NCBI RefSeq assembly: GCF_900129655.1
Contig: NZ_FQWK01000004.1
Coordinates: 1 to 64,000 of the forward strand
Direction: 5' to 3'
Length of the DNA stretch: 64,000 nucleotides
Origin: Bacteroides clarus YIT 12056
GTDB lineage: Bacteria; Bacteroidota; Bacteroidia; Bacteroidales; Bacteroidaceae
The position numbers and the translations under genes are program-made. Positions 24,873 through 34,716 of this stretch are shown here, in pieces (position 1 is the first letter of the stretch; the number at the start of each line of letters is the position of its first letter). The notes beneath the pieces were generated by a model, which ran no database searches, was not told where the DNA came from, and saw nothing but the letters and a program-made list of their open reading frames with translations.

Positions 24873-27620
24873 CTACTTTAAATATTTCTTTATCATTTGT
24901 TTCAGAACTTCTTGCGTATAGGGCTTTGTCAGGAAGTCATTGCATCCCGCGTCAATCGCGGCCTGTTTGTCGTGCTCGTAGGCATAGGCGGTGAGGGCGA
25001 TGATGGGTGTCTTTGGCGAAAGCTCACGAATGATTTTCGTTGCGTCCAATCCGCCGAGATTGGGCATTTTCATATCCATCAGAATCAATTCAGGATGCAG
25101 TTCCTCGAACATGGTTACGGCTTCCATACCGTCTTTGGCACGTTCCAGGCGGTATAGCTTTCCTAAAATGGCTTTGACGAGGACGTAGTTGCTGTCCGTA
25201 TCTTCGGCTATCAGTATGGTGGGGGCTTTAGAGGCTTCGGGCTTTTGAGGTTCTTGAAGCTCTTGCGGCTCTTCACGGGAGCCGGAAACCGTATCGCTCT
25301 TTTCTGTATTGCCGGATGCGTTCAAGCTTGTTCCGGACGTCTTGTTTTGTCCGTCTGCCGTTTCTTTTTGTCCGTCTGTCGTTTCTTTTTGTTTGGCTGC
25401 CGTTTCTTTTTGTTTGGCTGCCGTTTCTTTTTTACTCTCCGACAGAGGCAGGGTAAAGAGGAAAGTCGTCCCTTTTCCCATTTCCGAGCTGACGGATATG
25501 GTGCCGCCCAACCGTTCGATAATGGTTTTGCAGATAGACAATCCCAGTCCCGTACCTTGCGCAAAATTATTCACTTTCACAAAGCGTTCGAAGACCTTTG
25601 ACAGTTTGTCGGCCTCGATGCCGATACCCGTGTCGCTGACGTGGAACTCTATTTCGCTTCCTTTGCGGCGGTATCCGTAACTGACGCTGCCGTTTGTGGT
25701 AAATTTGAAGGCATTGCCGATAAGGTTGGACACCACTTGGAAAATACGGTTCTTGTCTCCCTCGATGACAATATCCTCGTCCGAAGCCTCGTAGACCAAT
25801 TCTACTCCCATCGGACAACGGAATTTCAGCGCGTTGTATATCTCGTTGCAGAGCAGATGCAGACGCATCGGAGCAATGGTGAACTCTACCATGCCCGCCT
25901 CAATCTTGGAGAGGTCCAGAATTTCGTTTATCAGTTGCAGGAGCCTTTCGTTGTTGGCTTCCACGATGTCGTAGTAGTTTTTGCGTTCTTCATCGTCGGT
26001 ACTTTCGGCGATGATTCTGGAGAAGCCTACGATGGCATTGAGCGGGGTGCGTATCTCGTGGCTCATATTGGCAAGGAAGGCCGACTTCAATTGGTCGGAA
26101 GTCTCCGCTTTCTCTTTGGCCACGAGCAGTTCCCGCTTCATCCGTTCCATTTCGGTGATGTCCCATTCGATGCTCAGCAGGATAGGGGGGAAGTCGTCGC
26201 TTTCGATGCGTATCTTCCGTTTGTCCAGAAAGATGGACTTGCCGTTTTGGTCGTGCTCCTCGGTAATCCAGTGTTTCTCTACTCCGGTTCGGGCTATTTC
26301 GATGTCCTGCGTTCTCTTCTCCTGTGCGACGTCGAAGGGGTAGAAGTCGAAGTCGTCCTTGCCCAGCGCTTCTTTCAGGGGAATGTTGCGGTTGTACGAT
26401 TCGCGGTTGCGGTACAGGTATTTAAAGCCGCTTCGGATGTCTTTTACCACGATGCCGGCGGGAAGATTCTCGATGGTCTTGTCCAGAATCTGACTGAACC
26501 GCTTGATTTGCTGCTCATTCTTGATGCGCTGGGTGATGTCCCGGCCGAAACCCCAGAGAATGGCTTCGCCTTTGTCGCTCGTCACCCAATAGGCGCTTCC
26601 TTCCATGGCCAGTACTTCGGGATGGTCGGGCAGGGGATTGTAGAGGACGAAGCCGCTGCGTTTTTCTCCCTTTTTGAGGGAGTGGAGCAGTCCCTGCCAG
26701 AAGTTTCCGCCCGGCGTATTCATGTCTATCCGGTAGATGTTCAGTTCGCTGATGTCGTCTGCCACGCCGATGTTGTGATGCTCCCGGAAGCGGCGGTTGG
26801 CAAAGACGAGCGTACCGTCCTCGTGGGCGGCGAAAATGTCTTCGGTGGAGTTGTTGATGGCGTGTGTCAGCAGGTTGATGTCGTTGCGCCGCTGCTGGAT
26901 GTCGGTGATGTTTTGTATGTACCCTTCCAGAAGGATGTTTCCGTCGGGTTGTTTCTCGTATGAGAAGGTTTTCAGGCGGATATAGAACACCCGCTTCCGG
27001 AAATGGATGCGATAGTCTATGCTGGCTTCCATATCTCCTTGCAGGTTCTGCATCAGCCATTTGCCGAATACTTCCCTGTCTTCGGGCAGTATGTGCGTCT
27101 TGTAGTCTTCGAGCAGGATTTCCTGCTCCTCTTCGGTACACATCACGCCGGAGTGTCCGGTGTAGCAGAAGGATTTCTTGCCGGAGTCGTATTGCCATCT
27201 GCCGATGAGGGCGGCTTTCTGTATTTCGTTGAGTTCGCGATTCGTCTTTTCCAGTTTCAGTTTGCGCTGGCTTCGCTCGGTGATGTCACGGTATTGGCAG
27301 AGCACCATATCTTCGTAGGGGCGCATGATGCACTTGAAGAAGTAGGTGGTGTCGCCGATGGCCAGCTCGTAGTTCCGGCTGGAGACTTCCCTGCGCGTAA
27401 GTACTTTCTCGAACTCGGGGTATACCTGCCGGTAGGTGACAGGGGGAAGCAACCGGAGTATGTTCTTGCCCTGCAACCGGTCTTCTTTCAGGAACCACAA
27501 GTCTACGTTGTACACTGCGATATCCACGCAGATGCCGTTCCTGTCCAATAAAATCATGGTGTCCGAGGTCAGTTTCAGCAGCTCTTCGGCGTTCTCTGCG
27601 TTTTTCAGGATGTTTTTCAT
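24873..27620 (-). CDS. Hybrid sensor histidine kinase / response regulator, multi-PAS
   Basis: A 915-residue cytoplasmic-looking hybrid kinase (start at MKNILKNAENAEELL). Three or four PAS-type modules fill about 1-495. HisKA (NMSHEIRTPLNAIVGF, His near 519) and HATPase (NLIGNAFKFTT, SDTGIGIEADK, GTGLGLSICK) follow. A charged linker contains tandem seven-residue repeats (KETAAKQ, KETTDGQ), encoded by 21-bp DNA repeats near 25346-25432. A C-terminal receiver domain has the phospho-acceptor Asp in ILMDMKMPNLGG. No transmembrane helix is evident, so it probably senses an internal signal. The glycosyltransferase gene ends 13 bp upstream of its start, so the two may be co-transcribed. Confidence 0.9.
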   Translation of the reverse strand: MKNILKNAENAEELLKLTSDTMILLDRNGICVDIAVYNVDLWFLKEDRLQGKNILRLLPPVTYRQVYPEFEKVLTRREVSSRNYELAIGDTTYFFKCIMRPYEDMVLCQYRDITERSQRKLKLEKTNRELNEIQKAALIGRWQYDSGKKSFCYTGHSGVMCTEEEQEILLEDYKTHILPEDREVFGKWLMQNLQGDMEASIDYRIHFRKRVFYIRLKTFSYEKQPDGNILLEGYIQNITDIQQRRNDINLLTHAINNSTEDIFAAHEDGTLVFANRRFREHHNIGVADDISELNIYRIDMNTPGGNFWQGLLHSLKKGEKRSGFVLYNPLPDHPEVLAMEGSAYWVTSDKGEAILWGFGRDITQRIKNEQQIKRFSQILDKTIENLPAGIVVKDIRSGFKYLYRNRESYNRNIPLKEALGKDDFDFYPFDVAQEKRTQDIEIARTGVEKHWITEEHDQNGKSIFLDKRKIRIESDDFPPILLSIEWDITEMERMKRELLVAKEKAETSDQLKSAFLANMSHEIRTPLNAIVGFSRIIAESTDDEERKNYYDIVEANNERLLQLINEILDLSKIEAGMVEFTIAPMRLHLLCNEIYNALKFRCPMGVELVYEASDEDIVIEGDKNRIFQVVSNLIGNAFKFTTNGSVSYGYRRKGSEIEFHVSDTGIGIEADKLSKVFERFVKVNNFAQGTGLGLSICKTIIERLGGTISVSSEMGKGTTFLFTLPLSESKKETAAKQKETAAKQKETTDGQKETADGQNKTSGTSLNASGNTEKSDTVSGSREEPQELQEPQKPEASKAPTILIAEDTDSNYVLVKAILGKLYRLERAKDGMEAVTMFEELHPELILMDMKMPNLGGLDATKIIRELSPKTPIIALTAYAYEHDKQAAIDAGCNDFLTKPYTQEVLKQMIKKYLK

Positions 27621-27633
27621 ATTTCTCTTGTTT

Positions 27634-28824
27634 TTATGCCCTTCGTGCTTTTTCCCATGCACCGCCGGTTTGCCCCCGTCGTTTGCGCAGATAGTTGAAA
27701 CCACGGATAACGTTGATGTTCATGAAAAGGAAATAATAAGGAACAAAGAGTATCTTGTTTTTGATGTGTTTCGTTGACAGGTAATAACCCAGGCTCGCCA
27801 TGAGATAGAACAGCGTTTGCAACAGCCAGATGACGGCATAGAGCAGAGGACGGTCTGTCGTAAAAATAAGAATCGCGTTGAGAGGGAGCAGCAGGAATAG
27901 CAGGACGGGCGTAAGCGACCACCTCAGTACGCGGTGGGATATGTATTGAAAGCTGAATACGCCGTAGCGGAATGGGTTGAGCAACGCACGCAGACGCCGG
28001 ACGGACTGCAGGCCGCCGGCAGCGATGCGCACTTTGCGCTTTTCTTCTTCGCGCATGTCCGCCGAACCGTTTTCCACGGCGTAGGCGTCGGCGCAATAGG
28101 CAATGGTATATCCACGCATCACGATGCGCAGGGAGAGGATGAAATCGTCCAGTAATGTGTCCGCAGGCATCTCCTCGAACAGCTCGCGACGGATGGCAAA
28201 CAGCTCTCCGGCTGCTCCTACGGCCGAGTAGAGGCGGGAGTCGAGCTTCTTGAGGGCGGATTCGTATTTCCAGTAAAGACCTTCGCCGCCGGATGCGGCA
28301 TTGTCTTCGGCCTGTACGGCGATGCGCTTTTCTCCGGCTACGCAGCCCGTTTCGGGATTGGCGAATGCGTGTACAATCTTACGCAGCGCTTCACGGTTGA
28401 GGTGCGTATTGGCGTCGGTGAATACGACAATCGGCGTGGTGACGAAGTGAATGCCACGGTTCAGAGCGGCGGTCTTGCCCTGTCTTTGGGGCTGATGAAG
28501 CACGGTGGCCTGCGGCCAGCGCGAAAGACGCTCGTTGGTACGGTCGTTGCTGCCGTCCGTAACCCAAAGGATGTGCAGCTTGTCTGCCGGATAGTCCAGC
28601 GCAAGGCAGTTGCGCATCTTGTCGTCTATGACATCTTCTTCGTTGTAGGCGGCGATGAACAGGGTCAGTTCGGGAAGCCGGCTGTCTTCCGGCAGGGGCG
28701 GGATGACTGTTTTGCGAAAACATTCCTTTAGTCTGACCAGAACGTAAAGGAGCATTCCATAACCTATATACGTATAGAATACAATGAATAAACTTATCCA
28801 AAAGATAATTTCGCAAGTCTTCAT
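27634..28824 (-). CDS. Membrane glycosyltransferase, family 2
   Basis: A 396-residue processive-type GT2 enzyme. An N-terminal helix (about 8-32) is followed by the GT-A domain: LTLFIAAYNEEDVID, ILWVTDGSNDRT and VVFTDANTHLN (metal/UDP-sugar Asp residues), then DDFILSLRIVMRGY and a SHRVLRW motif in the position of the QxxRW of cellulose- and chitin-synthase-like enzymes. Two or three C-terminal helices (about 310-375) complete the membrane channel-like layout. The product is unknown; no other polysaccharide genes are adjacent. It lies directly upstream of the hybrid kinase gene. Confidence 0.88.
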   Translation of the reverse strand: MKTCEIIFWISLFIVFYTYIGYGMLLYVLVRLKECFRKTVIPPLPEDSRLPELTLFIAAYNEEDVIDDKMRNCLALDYPADKLHILWVTDGSNDRTNERLSRWPQATVLHQPQRQGKTAALNRGIHFVTTPIVVFTDANTHLNREALRKIVHAFANPETGCVAGEKRIAVQAEDNAASGGEGLYWKYESALKKLDSRLYSAVGAAGELFAIRRELFEEMPADTLLDDFILSLRIVMRGYTIAYCADAYAVENGSADMREEEKRKVRIAAGGLQSVRRLRALLNPFRYGVFSFQYISHRVLRWSLTPVLLFLLLPLNAILIFTTDRPLLYAVIWLLQTLFYLMASLGYYLSTKHIKNKILFVPYYFLFMNINVIRGFNYLRKRRGQTGGAWEKARRA

Positions 28825-28963
28825 CTGTATCAGATTCTTATATTTCTATTTCGGGAGCTTGGGGATTAACGCCCAAAATTATGGATAATCTTTTGGCGGT
28901 GCAAGGAAAAGGGAGAATTTATTAGTGGTTAGCGATTTAGGGCGGATGATTGGCATTTAGTGT

Positions 28964-30166
28964 TTAAAACGCTTCTGTCATGTTGAAGTAGAACAGCGTT
29001 TGTTTGTTTACCGTATTCTTGCCTAAGTCCAGACGAACGTTCATACGGGGCTGAACTTCGATGCGCAGACCTACGCCGTAGTTGGGCAGTACGCCTTCTA
29101 TCTTGCCCATGGTAGGACCCATGAAGCCGCATCCCGTCCAGGCTACGAAGCCGATGTGGTGCAGCAGGCGTTTCATCCAGTTGCCGCGGTCGGTGTTTAT
29201 CATCTGGCGGTATTCGGCCATGACGACGTGCGAGGATTTATCACGATATTGTCCCATGTAGTAGCCGCGCAGGTCGAAAGGGGTACCGGTCAGCGAATAC
29301 TGGGTGAGGGGGACATTGCCGAATACGTTCTTGCTTTGCGCGGTCCAGGCGAATACCTTGCGGTGGCCTACGGACTTGTATTGGCGGTAGTCCAGTTCCA
29401 GACGGTAGAAATTGTTGTCGCTGCCGAACGCCTTGCTGTACATCATGCCCCGGAAGTCCAGATACACGCCCTTGTAGGCATTGGCGGGGATATCGCGGCT
29501 GTCGTAGGTCAAGAGGAAGCCGAGGCCGGAGTTGAAGTTCTTGTAACCGTTGGCTGTACCGCCGGCTGCCATGTAGTCGGGCTCTTCGATGAGATGTTTG
29601 GCGGGGTCGGTTATCTTGTCGTAGTTGATGTCTACCTGCGGACCGGCGAAGACGTTGCTTTCTCCCAGACGGAACAGGAACCACGGGTTGATTTGTATGC
29701 CGCTGTAACGGTATTTGCTGGTACTGTCGCTGCGGACATAATTCTTGTTGGTACTGTAACCGATGCCGTAGAAGTTGTCTTCCGTATTCTTGTAGACGAA
29801 CTTTCCGAAGATACGGAAACGGTCGCCTTTAAAGAAAAGCTGCGGCTTTACCATCAGATTGACGCCGCCTTTAAACATATAGGCTATGGACATGGGCAGC
29901 ACCGAACGCAACTGTGTGGTATCGCTGGGGTTCATGCGGAAAGTCATCAGCGCGCTTCCGCCTACCAGCGCGCCGAAATCGGGCGTATAGCTGGGACCGC
30001 CTAATATGTTATAATGGAAATTTCTGCGAGCCACCCTTTGTTTGCGCAATTCCTTTTTGGTCAGTGCGGGAGTAGTGTCGTTGGTAGCTGTAACGGTCTG
30101 CTCTTGTGCTGAAACAGTCGTCAGTATCAATATCAGAGTAAATATACCCAGTATGTATCTTTTCAT
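28964..30166 (-). CDS. Omp85/BamA-TamA-like outer-membrane barrel protein
   Basis: A 400-residue protein with signal peptide (MKRYILGIFTLILILTTVSA), a short periplasmic segment rich in Lys and Arg (about 35-50) and a barrel resembling the C-terminal part of Omp85 proteins. The (V/L)RGY signature is seen as FDLRGYYMGQYRD. Strand-like segments (NYGVGLRIEVQPRMNVRLDL) and the ending NMTEAF complete it. POTRA domains are missing, so it is of the short 'surface antigen' type rather than BamA itself. The start was placed at the Met of the signal peptide; seven residues upstream are also open. Confidence 0.82.
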   Translation of the reverse strand: MKRYILGIFTLILILTTVSAQEQTVTATNDTTPALTKKELRKQRVARRNFHYNILGGPSYTPDFGALVGGSALMTFRMNPSDTTQLRSVLPMSIAYMFKGGVNLMVKPQLFFKGDRFRIFGKFVYKNTEDNFYGIGYSTNKNYVRSDSTSKYRYSGIQINPWFLFRLGESNVFAGPQVDINYDKITDPAKHLIEEPDYMAAGGTANGYKNFNSGLGFLLTYDSRDIPANAYKGVYLDFRGMMYSKAFGSDNNFYRLELDYRQYKSVGHRKVFAWTAQSKNVFGNVPLTQYSLTGTPFDLRGYYMGQYRDKSSHVVMAEYRQMINTDRGNWMKRLLHHIGFVAWTGCGFMGPTMGKIEGVLPNYGVGLRIEVQPRMNVRLDLGKNTVNKQTLFYFNMTEAF

Positions 30167-30372
30167 ATCGTACGAATGTGGCTGCAAAGAAAACTATTTT
30201 ATTTGAATTGGTTTTGAGCGGAATAGATAATAAATCTAAAGAGGGCACTAAAATTATCAAAAAAGACATTACATTTGCTTTCCATTCCATGGTGAGGCAG
30301 TTTTTTCGGCCTGTCTTCATTATCGGATAACCTGCATGACAACTATTTGAAATAAACAAACATATATCTGAA

Positions 30373-31791
30373 ATGAACAAACGTATTTTATCCGTAATTG
30401 TTTTCAGCGCCGCGCTGCTGTCGGTGCAGGCGCAGGACGGCAAGGGCGGGATAAGCCCCGCCATGCTCGGCCGGATTCAACAGAGTTATCGAGGCACGCC
30501 TTCCGACAAGGCGCTGCGTAATGCCATTGGCAATAACGACATCCGCAAACTGGCGCTCAACCAGGAGAATATGCAGGACATGGACACCCATTTCTCCATC
30601 AAGGTGGACTCCAAAGGCATCACCGATCAAAAGTCTTCCGGCCGTTGCTGGCTCTTTACAGGGCTGAACGTAATGCGTGCCAAGACTCTTGCGCGCTATG
30701 GCTTTCAGTCGTTTGAGTTCTCGGAGATATATCCTTTCTTCTGGGACCAGTTGGAGAAGTCCAATCTGTTTCTGCAAGGCATCATCGACACCGCCAAAAG
30801 TCCGCTGGAAGACCCGACCGTGGAATGGCTTCTGAAACATCCGTTGAGCGACGGCGGTACATTCACCGGAGTGGCGGACATCGTTTCCAAGTATGGCCTT
30901 GTGCCCAAGAGTGCCATGCCGGAAACGAACAGTAGCGAGAATACCGCCCGTATGGCCGCTCTCATCTCTTTAAAACTGAAGGAGTATGCCCTTCAACTCC
31001 GTGACCTTGCCGCCAAAGGCGCTACGCCTGCCGCCCTGGAGAAAGAGAAAACCGCCATGCTCGGTACCGTCTACCGTATGCTGGTGCTGAACTTGGGTGT
31101 TCCGCCTACGGAATTCGACTACGTGCGTACCGATGCCAAAGGCAACCCGGTAGAAACGGAACATCACACCCCGATGTCTTTCCTTGACAAATACGGTGAC
31201 AAACAATTGCTCACCAACTACGTAATGCTGATGAACGACCCCAGCCGGGAGTATTACAAATGTTATGAAATAGACTACGACCGCCACCGCTACGACGGCA
31301 GGAACTGGACTTACGTCAACCTGCCCGTAGAGGACATCAAGCAAATGGCTGTTGCCTCGCTGAAAGACAGTACCATGATGTATTTCTCCTGCGATGTCGG
31401 TAAGTTCCTGAATTCGGAGCGCGGCTTGCTCGATGTGAAAAACTATGACTACGAGTCGCTCATGGGCACTACCTTCGGAATGAATAAGAAACAACGCATC
31501 CAAACCTTCTCCAGCGGCTCTTCCCATGCCATGACGCTCATGGCGGTAGACTTGGACAAAAACGGAAAACCCGTCAAGTGGATGGTTGAAAACAGTTGGG
31601 GCGCTGACAGCGGCTACAAAGGCCATCTCATCATGACGGACGACTGGTTCGACGAATATATGTTCCGTCTGGTCGTAGAAACCAAATACGTCCCCGCCAA
31701 GATAATGGAGCTCTTCAAACAGAAACCCGTCCGCCTGCCTGCATGGGACCATATGTTCGCCGAAGAGAAAGAAATAGGGGTTAGCGATTAG
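30373..31791 (+). CDS. Secreted C1-family aminopeptidase (PepC/bleomycin hydrolase-like)
   Basis: A 472-residue papain-fold peptidase. It has a signal peptide (about 1-20, LLSVQAQ), unlike cytoplasmic PepC, so it probably acts in the periplasm. The catalytic Cys lies in DQKSSGRCWLFTGLN (Cys near 93), the His in SGSSHAMTLMAV (near 381) and the Asn in VENSWGADSG. Family members form hexamers with aminopeptidase activity. The final residues GVSD and the TAG stop are encoded by the left arm of the repeat element at 31779-31930, so the original C-terminus was altered. Confidence 0.9.
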   Translation: MNKRILSVIVFSAALLSVQAQDGKGGISPAMLGRIQQSYRGTPSDKALRNAIGNNDIRKLALNQENMQDMDTHFSIKVDSKGITDQKSSGRCWLFTGLNVMRAKTLARYGFQSFEFSEIYPFFWDQLEKSNLFLQGIIDTAKSPLEDPTVEWLLKHPLSDGGTFTGVADIVSKYGLVPKSAMPETNSSENTARMAALISLKLKEYALQLRDLAAKGATPAALEKEKTAMLGTVYRMLVLNLGVPPTEFDYVRTDAKGNPVETEHHTPMSFLDKYGDKQLLTNYVMLMNDPSREYYKCYEIDYDRHRYDGRNWTYVNLPVEDIKQMAVASLKDSTMMYFSCDVGKFLNSERGLLDVKNYDYESLMGTTFGMNKKQRIQTFSSGSSHAMTLMAVDLDKNGKPVKWMVENSWGADSGYKGHLIMTDDWFDEYMFRLVVETKYVPAKIMELFKQKPVRLPAWDHMFAEEKEIGVSD

Positions 31792-31930
31792 TGATGAGCG
31801 ATTAGTGATGAGTGATGAGTGATTAGCGATTAGTGATGAGTGATTAGGGGGTAGTAATGGGGGATGGGTACCCTGTGAAGTTATAGCGCAGCCCACTAAT
31901 CACTCATCACTAACCGCTCATCACTATTCT
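31779..31930. repeat. GTGATGAGTGATTAG-type inverted-repeat element
   Basis: The left arm (31779-31851) is made of GTGATGA / GCGATTAG oligomers and includes the pepC stop codon. The right arm (31892-31929) is inverted (CACTAATCACTCATCACTAA). The spacer contains TAGCGCAGCCC, sharing GCGCAGC with the elements at 22750, 33404 and 51677. Confidence 0.85.
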
Positions 31931-32010
31931 CGTGCTCGTTAACGAAAGGAATTACGGAAATTTCTCCGTAATTCCTTTCTTTTTTGCTCTTTATTCACAT
32001 TCTTTTTTGC

Positions 32011-32018
32011 TACTTTTG
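32011..32018 (+). promoter_or_regulatory. Promoter -7 box for the nqr operon
   Basis: TACTTTTG matches TAnnTTTG, 37 bp before the nqrA ATG. A TTTG at 31983-31986 is present with a long (24-bp) spacer. Confidence 0.55.
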
Positions 32019-32055
32019 CGGGCAAATTAATGAAACCATTATTTTATATAAACGC

Positions 32056-33405
32056 ATGGCAAATGTAATTAAGTTACGCAAAGGCCTTGACATTAACCTG
32101 AAAGGTAAAGCTGCCGAAGAGTTCATGTCTGTGAAAGAGCCGGGATTCTACTCGTTGGTTCCCGATGATTTTACAGGTATCACTCCGAAAGTGGTGGTGA
32201 AAGAGCAGGAGTATGTAATGGCCGGGGGACCCTTGTTTATCGACAAGAATCATCCTGAATTGAAATTTGTTTCGCCCGTAAGCGGCGTAGTGACGAGCGT
32301 GGAACGCGGTGCACGTCGTAAGGTGCTGAACATCGTGGTAGAGGCTGCCGCCGAGCAGGACTACGAGGAATTCGGCAAGATGGATCCGTCCAAAATGAGC
32401 GCACAGGAAGTAAAGGACGCATTACTGCAAGCCGGTATGTTCGCTTTCATCCGCCAACGTCCGTACGATGTAATCGCCGACCCGACGGTAGCTCCGAAAG
32501 CTATCTTCATTTCAGCTTTCGACAGCAATCCGCTGGCTCCCGACTTCGAATTCGTTTTGAAAGGCGAAGAAGCAAACTTCCAGACAGGACTTGACGCTTT
32601 GTCCCGAATGGCAAAGACGTATCTGAACATCAGTGTAAAACAAAAAGCCGCCGCGCTCGTGCAGGCAAAGAACGTTACCGTTACCGCATTCGACGGACCC
32701 AATCCGGCAGGTAACGTAGGTGTGCAAATCAACCACATCTCGCCCGTAGTGAAAGGTGAGACGGTATGGACTATCGGAGCGGAAGCCGTACTCTTTATCG
32801 GCCGTTTGATGAACACCGGTCGCGTAGACCTTACCCGCACCGTAGCCGTAACAGGCAGTGAAGTGCTGAAACCCGCTTACTGCAAGCTGCAGGTGGGAGC
32901 ATTGCTGACCAACGTCTTCAAGGGCAACGTAACCACCGATAAAGACCTGCGCTACATCAGCGGTAATGTGCTGACGGGCAAGAAGGTTTCTCCCAACGGC
33001 TTCCTCGGCGCTTTCGACAGCCAGTTGACCGTAATTCCCGAAGGAGATGAAATCCACGAAATGCTGGGTTGGATTATGCCGCGTTTCAATCAGTTCAGCG
33101 TCAACCGCTCTTATTTCAGCTGGTTGATGGGCAAGAAAGAATATGTAATCGACGCCCGTATCAAGGGTGGCGAACGCCATATGATTATGTCGGGCGAATA
33201 CGACCGCGTGTTCCCCATGGACATCTTCCCCGAATATCTGTTGAAGGCCATCATTGCAGGAGACATCGACCGCATGGAAGCTCTGGGCATCTACGAAGTA
33301 GCTCCCGAAGACTTCGCGCTCTGCGAATTCGTATGCTCTTCCAAAGTAGAGGTTCAACGTATCGTTCGTGCCGGACTTGACATGCTTCGTGCCGAAATGG
33401 CGTAA
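32056..33405 (+). CDS. nqrA: Na+-translocating NADH:quinone reductase subunit A
   Basis: A 449-residue cytoplasmic subunit of the Na+-pumping NADH:quinone oxidoreductase. It begins MANVIKLRKGLDINLKGKA. The early GPLFIDKNHPELKFVSPVSG segment is typical of NqrA, and the length matches the family. It binds no covalent flavin and contributes to the quinone site with NqrB. The start was set at the family Met, because the open frame upstream covers the promoter. It is first in a six-gene operon, and its stop TAA is the first part of a repeat arm (33404-33522). Confidence 0.95.
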   Translation: MANVIKLRKGLDINLKGKAAEEFMSVKEPGFYSLVPDDFTGITPKVVVKEQEYVMAGGPLFIDKNHPELKFVSPVSGVVTSVERGARRKVLNIVVEAAAEQDYEEFGKMDPSKMSAQEVKDALLQAGMFAFIRQRPYDVIADPTVAPKAIFISAFDSNPLAPDFEFVLKGEEANFQTGLDALSRMAKTYLNISVKQKAAALVQAKNVTVTAFDGPNPAGNVGVQINHISPVVKGETVWTIGAEAVLFIGRLMNTGRVDLTRTVAVTGSEVLKPAYCKLQVGALLTNVFKGNVTTDKDLRYISGNVLTGKKVSPNGFLGAFDSQLTVIPEGDEIHEMLGWIMPRFNQFSVNRSYFSWLMGKKEYVIDARIKGGERHMIMSGEYDRVFPMDIFPEYLLKAIIAGDIDRMEALGIYEVAPEDFALCEFVCSSKVEVQRIVRAGLDMLRAEMA

Positions 33406-33522
33406 TTGAATTAAGAATTAAAAATTAAGAATAAAAAATGATAGTTGAAACATTGCGATATAACCTGCCAAGTGTATACGGCGCAGCCTATTTCTCAATT
33501 TTCAATTCTCAATTATCAATTT
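33404..33522. repeat. Repeat element between nqrA and nqrB
   Basis: The left arm (33404-33444) has AATTAAGAATT oligomers; the right arm (33487-33522) reads CCTATTTCTCAATTTTCAAT. The preceding GGCGCAG core plus right arm is nearly identical to the minus strand of the element at 22750-22842. The two arms here have diverged from each other, so the hairpin would be imperfect. It fills the nqrA-nqrB gap. Confidence 0.8.
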
Positions 33523-33527
33523 AATAA

Positions 33528-34700
33528 ATGAAAGCGTTAAGAAATTATCTCGACAAGATAAAGCCGAACTTTGAAGAGGGCGGCAAATTCCACGCATTTC
33601 GTTCGGTGTTCGACGGCTTCGAGACATTCTTGTTCGTGCCCAACGCCACTGCGAAATCGGGAACGCATATTCACGACTCCATTGACAGCAAACGCATCAT
33701 GTCGATGGTGGTTATTGCGTTGATACCGGCGCTGTTGTTCGGTATGTATAACGTAGGTTACCAGCATTTCCACGCTACCGGCGCTACCGGCAGCTTTATT
33801 GAAATGTTCGCTTACGGTTTCCTGGCAGTATTGCCTAAAATCATTGTGTCTTATGTAGTGGGTCTGGGCATTGAGTTCGTTGTGGCTCAGTGGAAGAAGG
33901 AAGAAATTCAGGAAGGTTTCCTGGTTTCGGGTATCTTGATTCCGATGATTGTACCGGTAGACTGTCCGCTGTGGATTCTGGCGGTAGCCACCGCGTTCTC
34001 TGTAATCTTCGCCAAGGAAGTATTCGGCGGTACGGGTATGAACGTGTTCAACGTCGCCCTGATTACACGCGCCTTCCTGTTCTTCGCCTATCCTACGAAG
34101 ATGTCCGGTGATGCCGTTTGGGTGTCGGGCGACAGTATCTTCGGTTTGGGACAGACGGTAGACGGACTCACCGTTGCCACTCCGCTGGGAGCTGCCGCTA
34201 CTGCGGGGGCTTATCCGGAGTTCTCGTGGGACATGGTGACCGGCCTCATTCCGGGCTCTATCGGCGAAACCAGCGTTATTGCCATCGCCCTCGGCGCTAT
34301 CCTGCTGTTGTGGACAGGCATCGCAAGCTGGAAAACCATGTTCTCCGTATTTGTGGGCGGTGCATTCATGGGATGGGTGTTCAACACTATCGGTCCGGAC
34401 ACCGCAATGGCTCAGATGCCGTGGTACGAACACCTCGTATTGGGCGGTTTCTGCTTCGGCGCCGTGTTTATGGCTACCGACCCCGTAACTTCGGCCCGTA
34501 CGGAAACAGGTAAGTATATCTTCGGATTCCTCATCGGTGCGATGGCTATCATTATCCGTGTGCTGAACCCCGGTTATCCCGAAGGCATGATGCTTGCCAT
34601 CCTGCTGATGAATATCTTCGCTCCGCTGATTGACTACTGTGTGGTACAGGGCAATATCAGCCGTCGCGAGAAACGTGCAACCGCTAAGTCTAACAATTAA
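33528..34700 (+). CDS. nqrB: Na+-translocating NADH:quinone reductase subunit B
   Basis: A 390-residue membrane subunit with about ten transmembrane helices. NqrB carries a covalent FMN on a Thr; the likely site lies in the middle of the protein, in the DGLTVATPLGAAA segment (about 205-217). The protein also binds riboflavin or quinone and forms part of the Na+ channel. It follows nqrA after a repeat-filled gap of 122 bp, the largest gap in the operon. nqrC follows 16 bp downstream. Confidence 0.95.
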   Translation: MKALRNYLDKIKPNFEEGGKFHAFRSVFDGFETFLFVPNATAKSGTHIHDSIDSKRIMSMVVIALIPALLFGMYNVGYQHFHATGATGSFIEMFAYGFLAVLPKIIVSYVVGLGIEFVVAQWKKEEIQEGFLVSGILIPMIVPVDCPLWILAVATAFSVIFAKEVFGGTGMNVFNVALITRAFLFFAYPTKMSGDAVWVSGDSIFGLGQTVDGLTVATPLGAAATAGAYPEFSWDMVTGLIPGSIGETSVIAIALGAILLLWTGIASWKTMFSVFVGGAFMGWVFNTIGPDTAMAQMPWYEHLVLGGFCFGAVFMATDPVTSARTETGKYIFGFLIGAMAIIIRVLNPGYPEGMMLAILLMNIFAPLIDYCVVQGNISRREKRATAKSNN

Positions 34701-34716
34701 AATACCGGAAAAAGAA

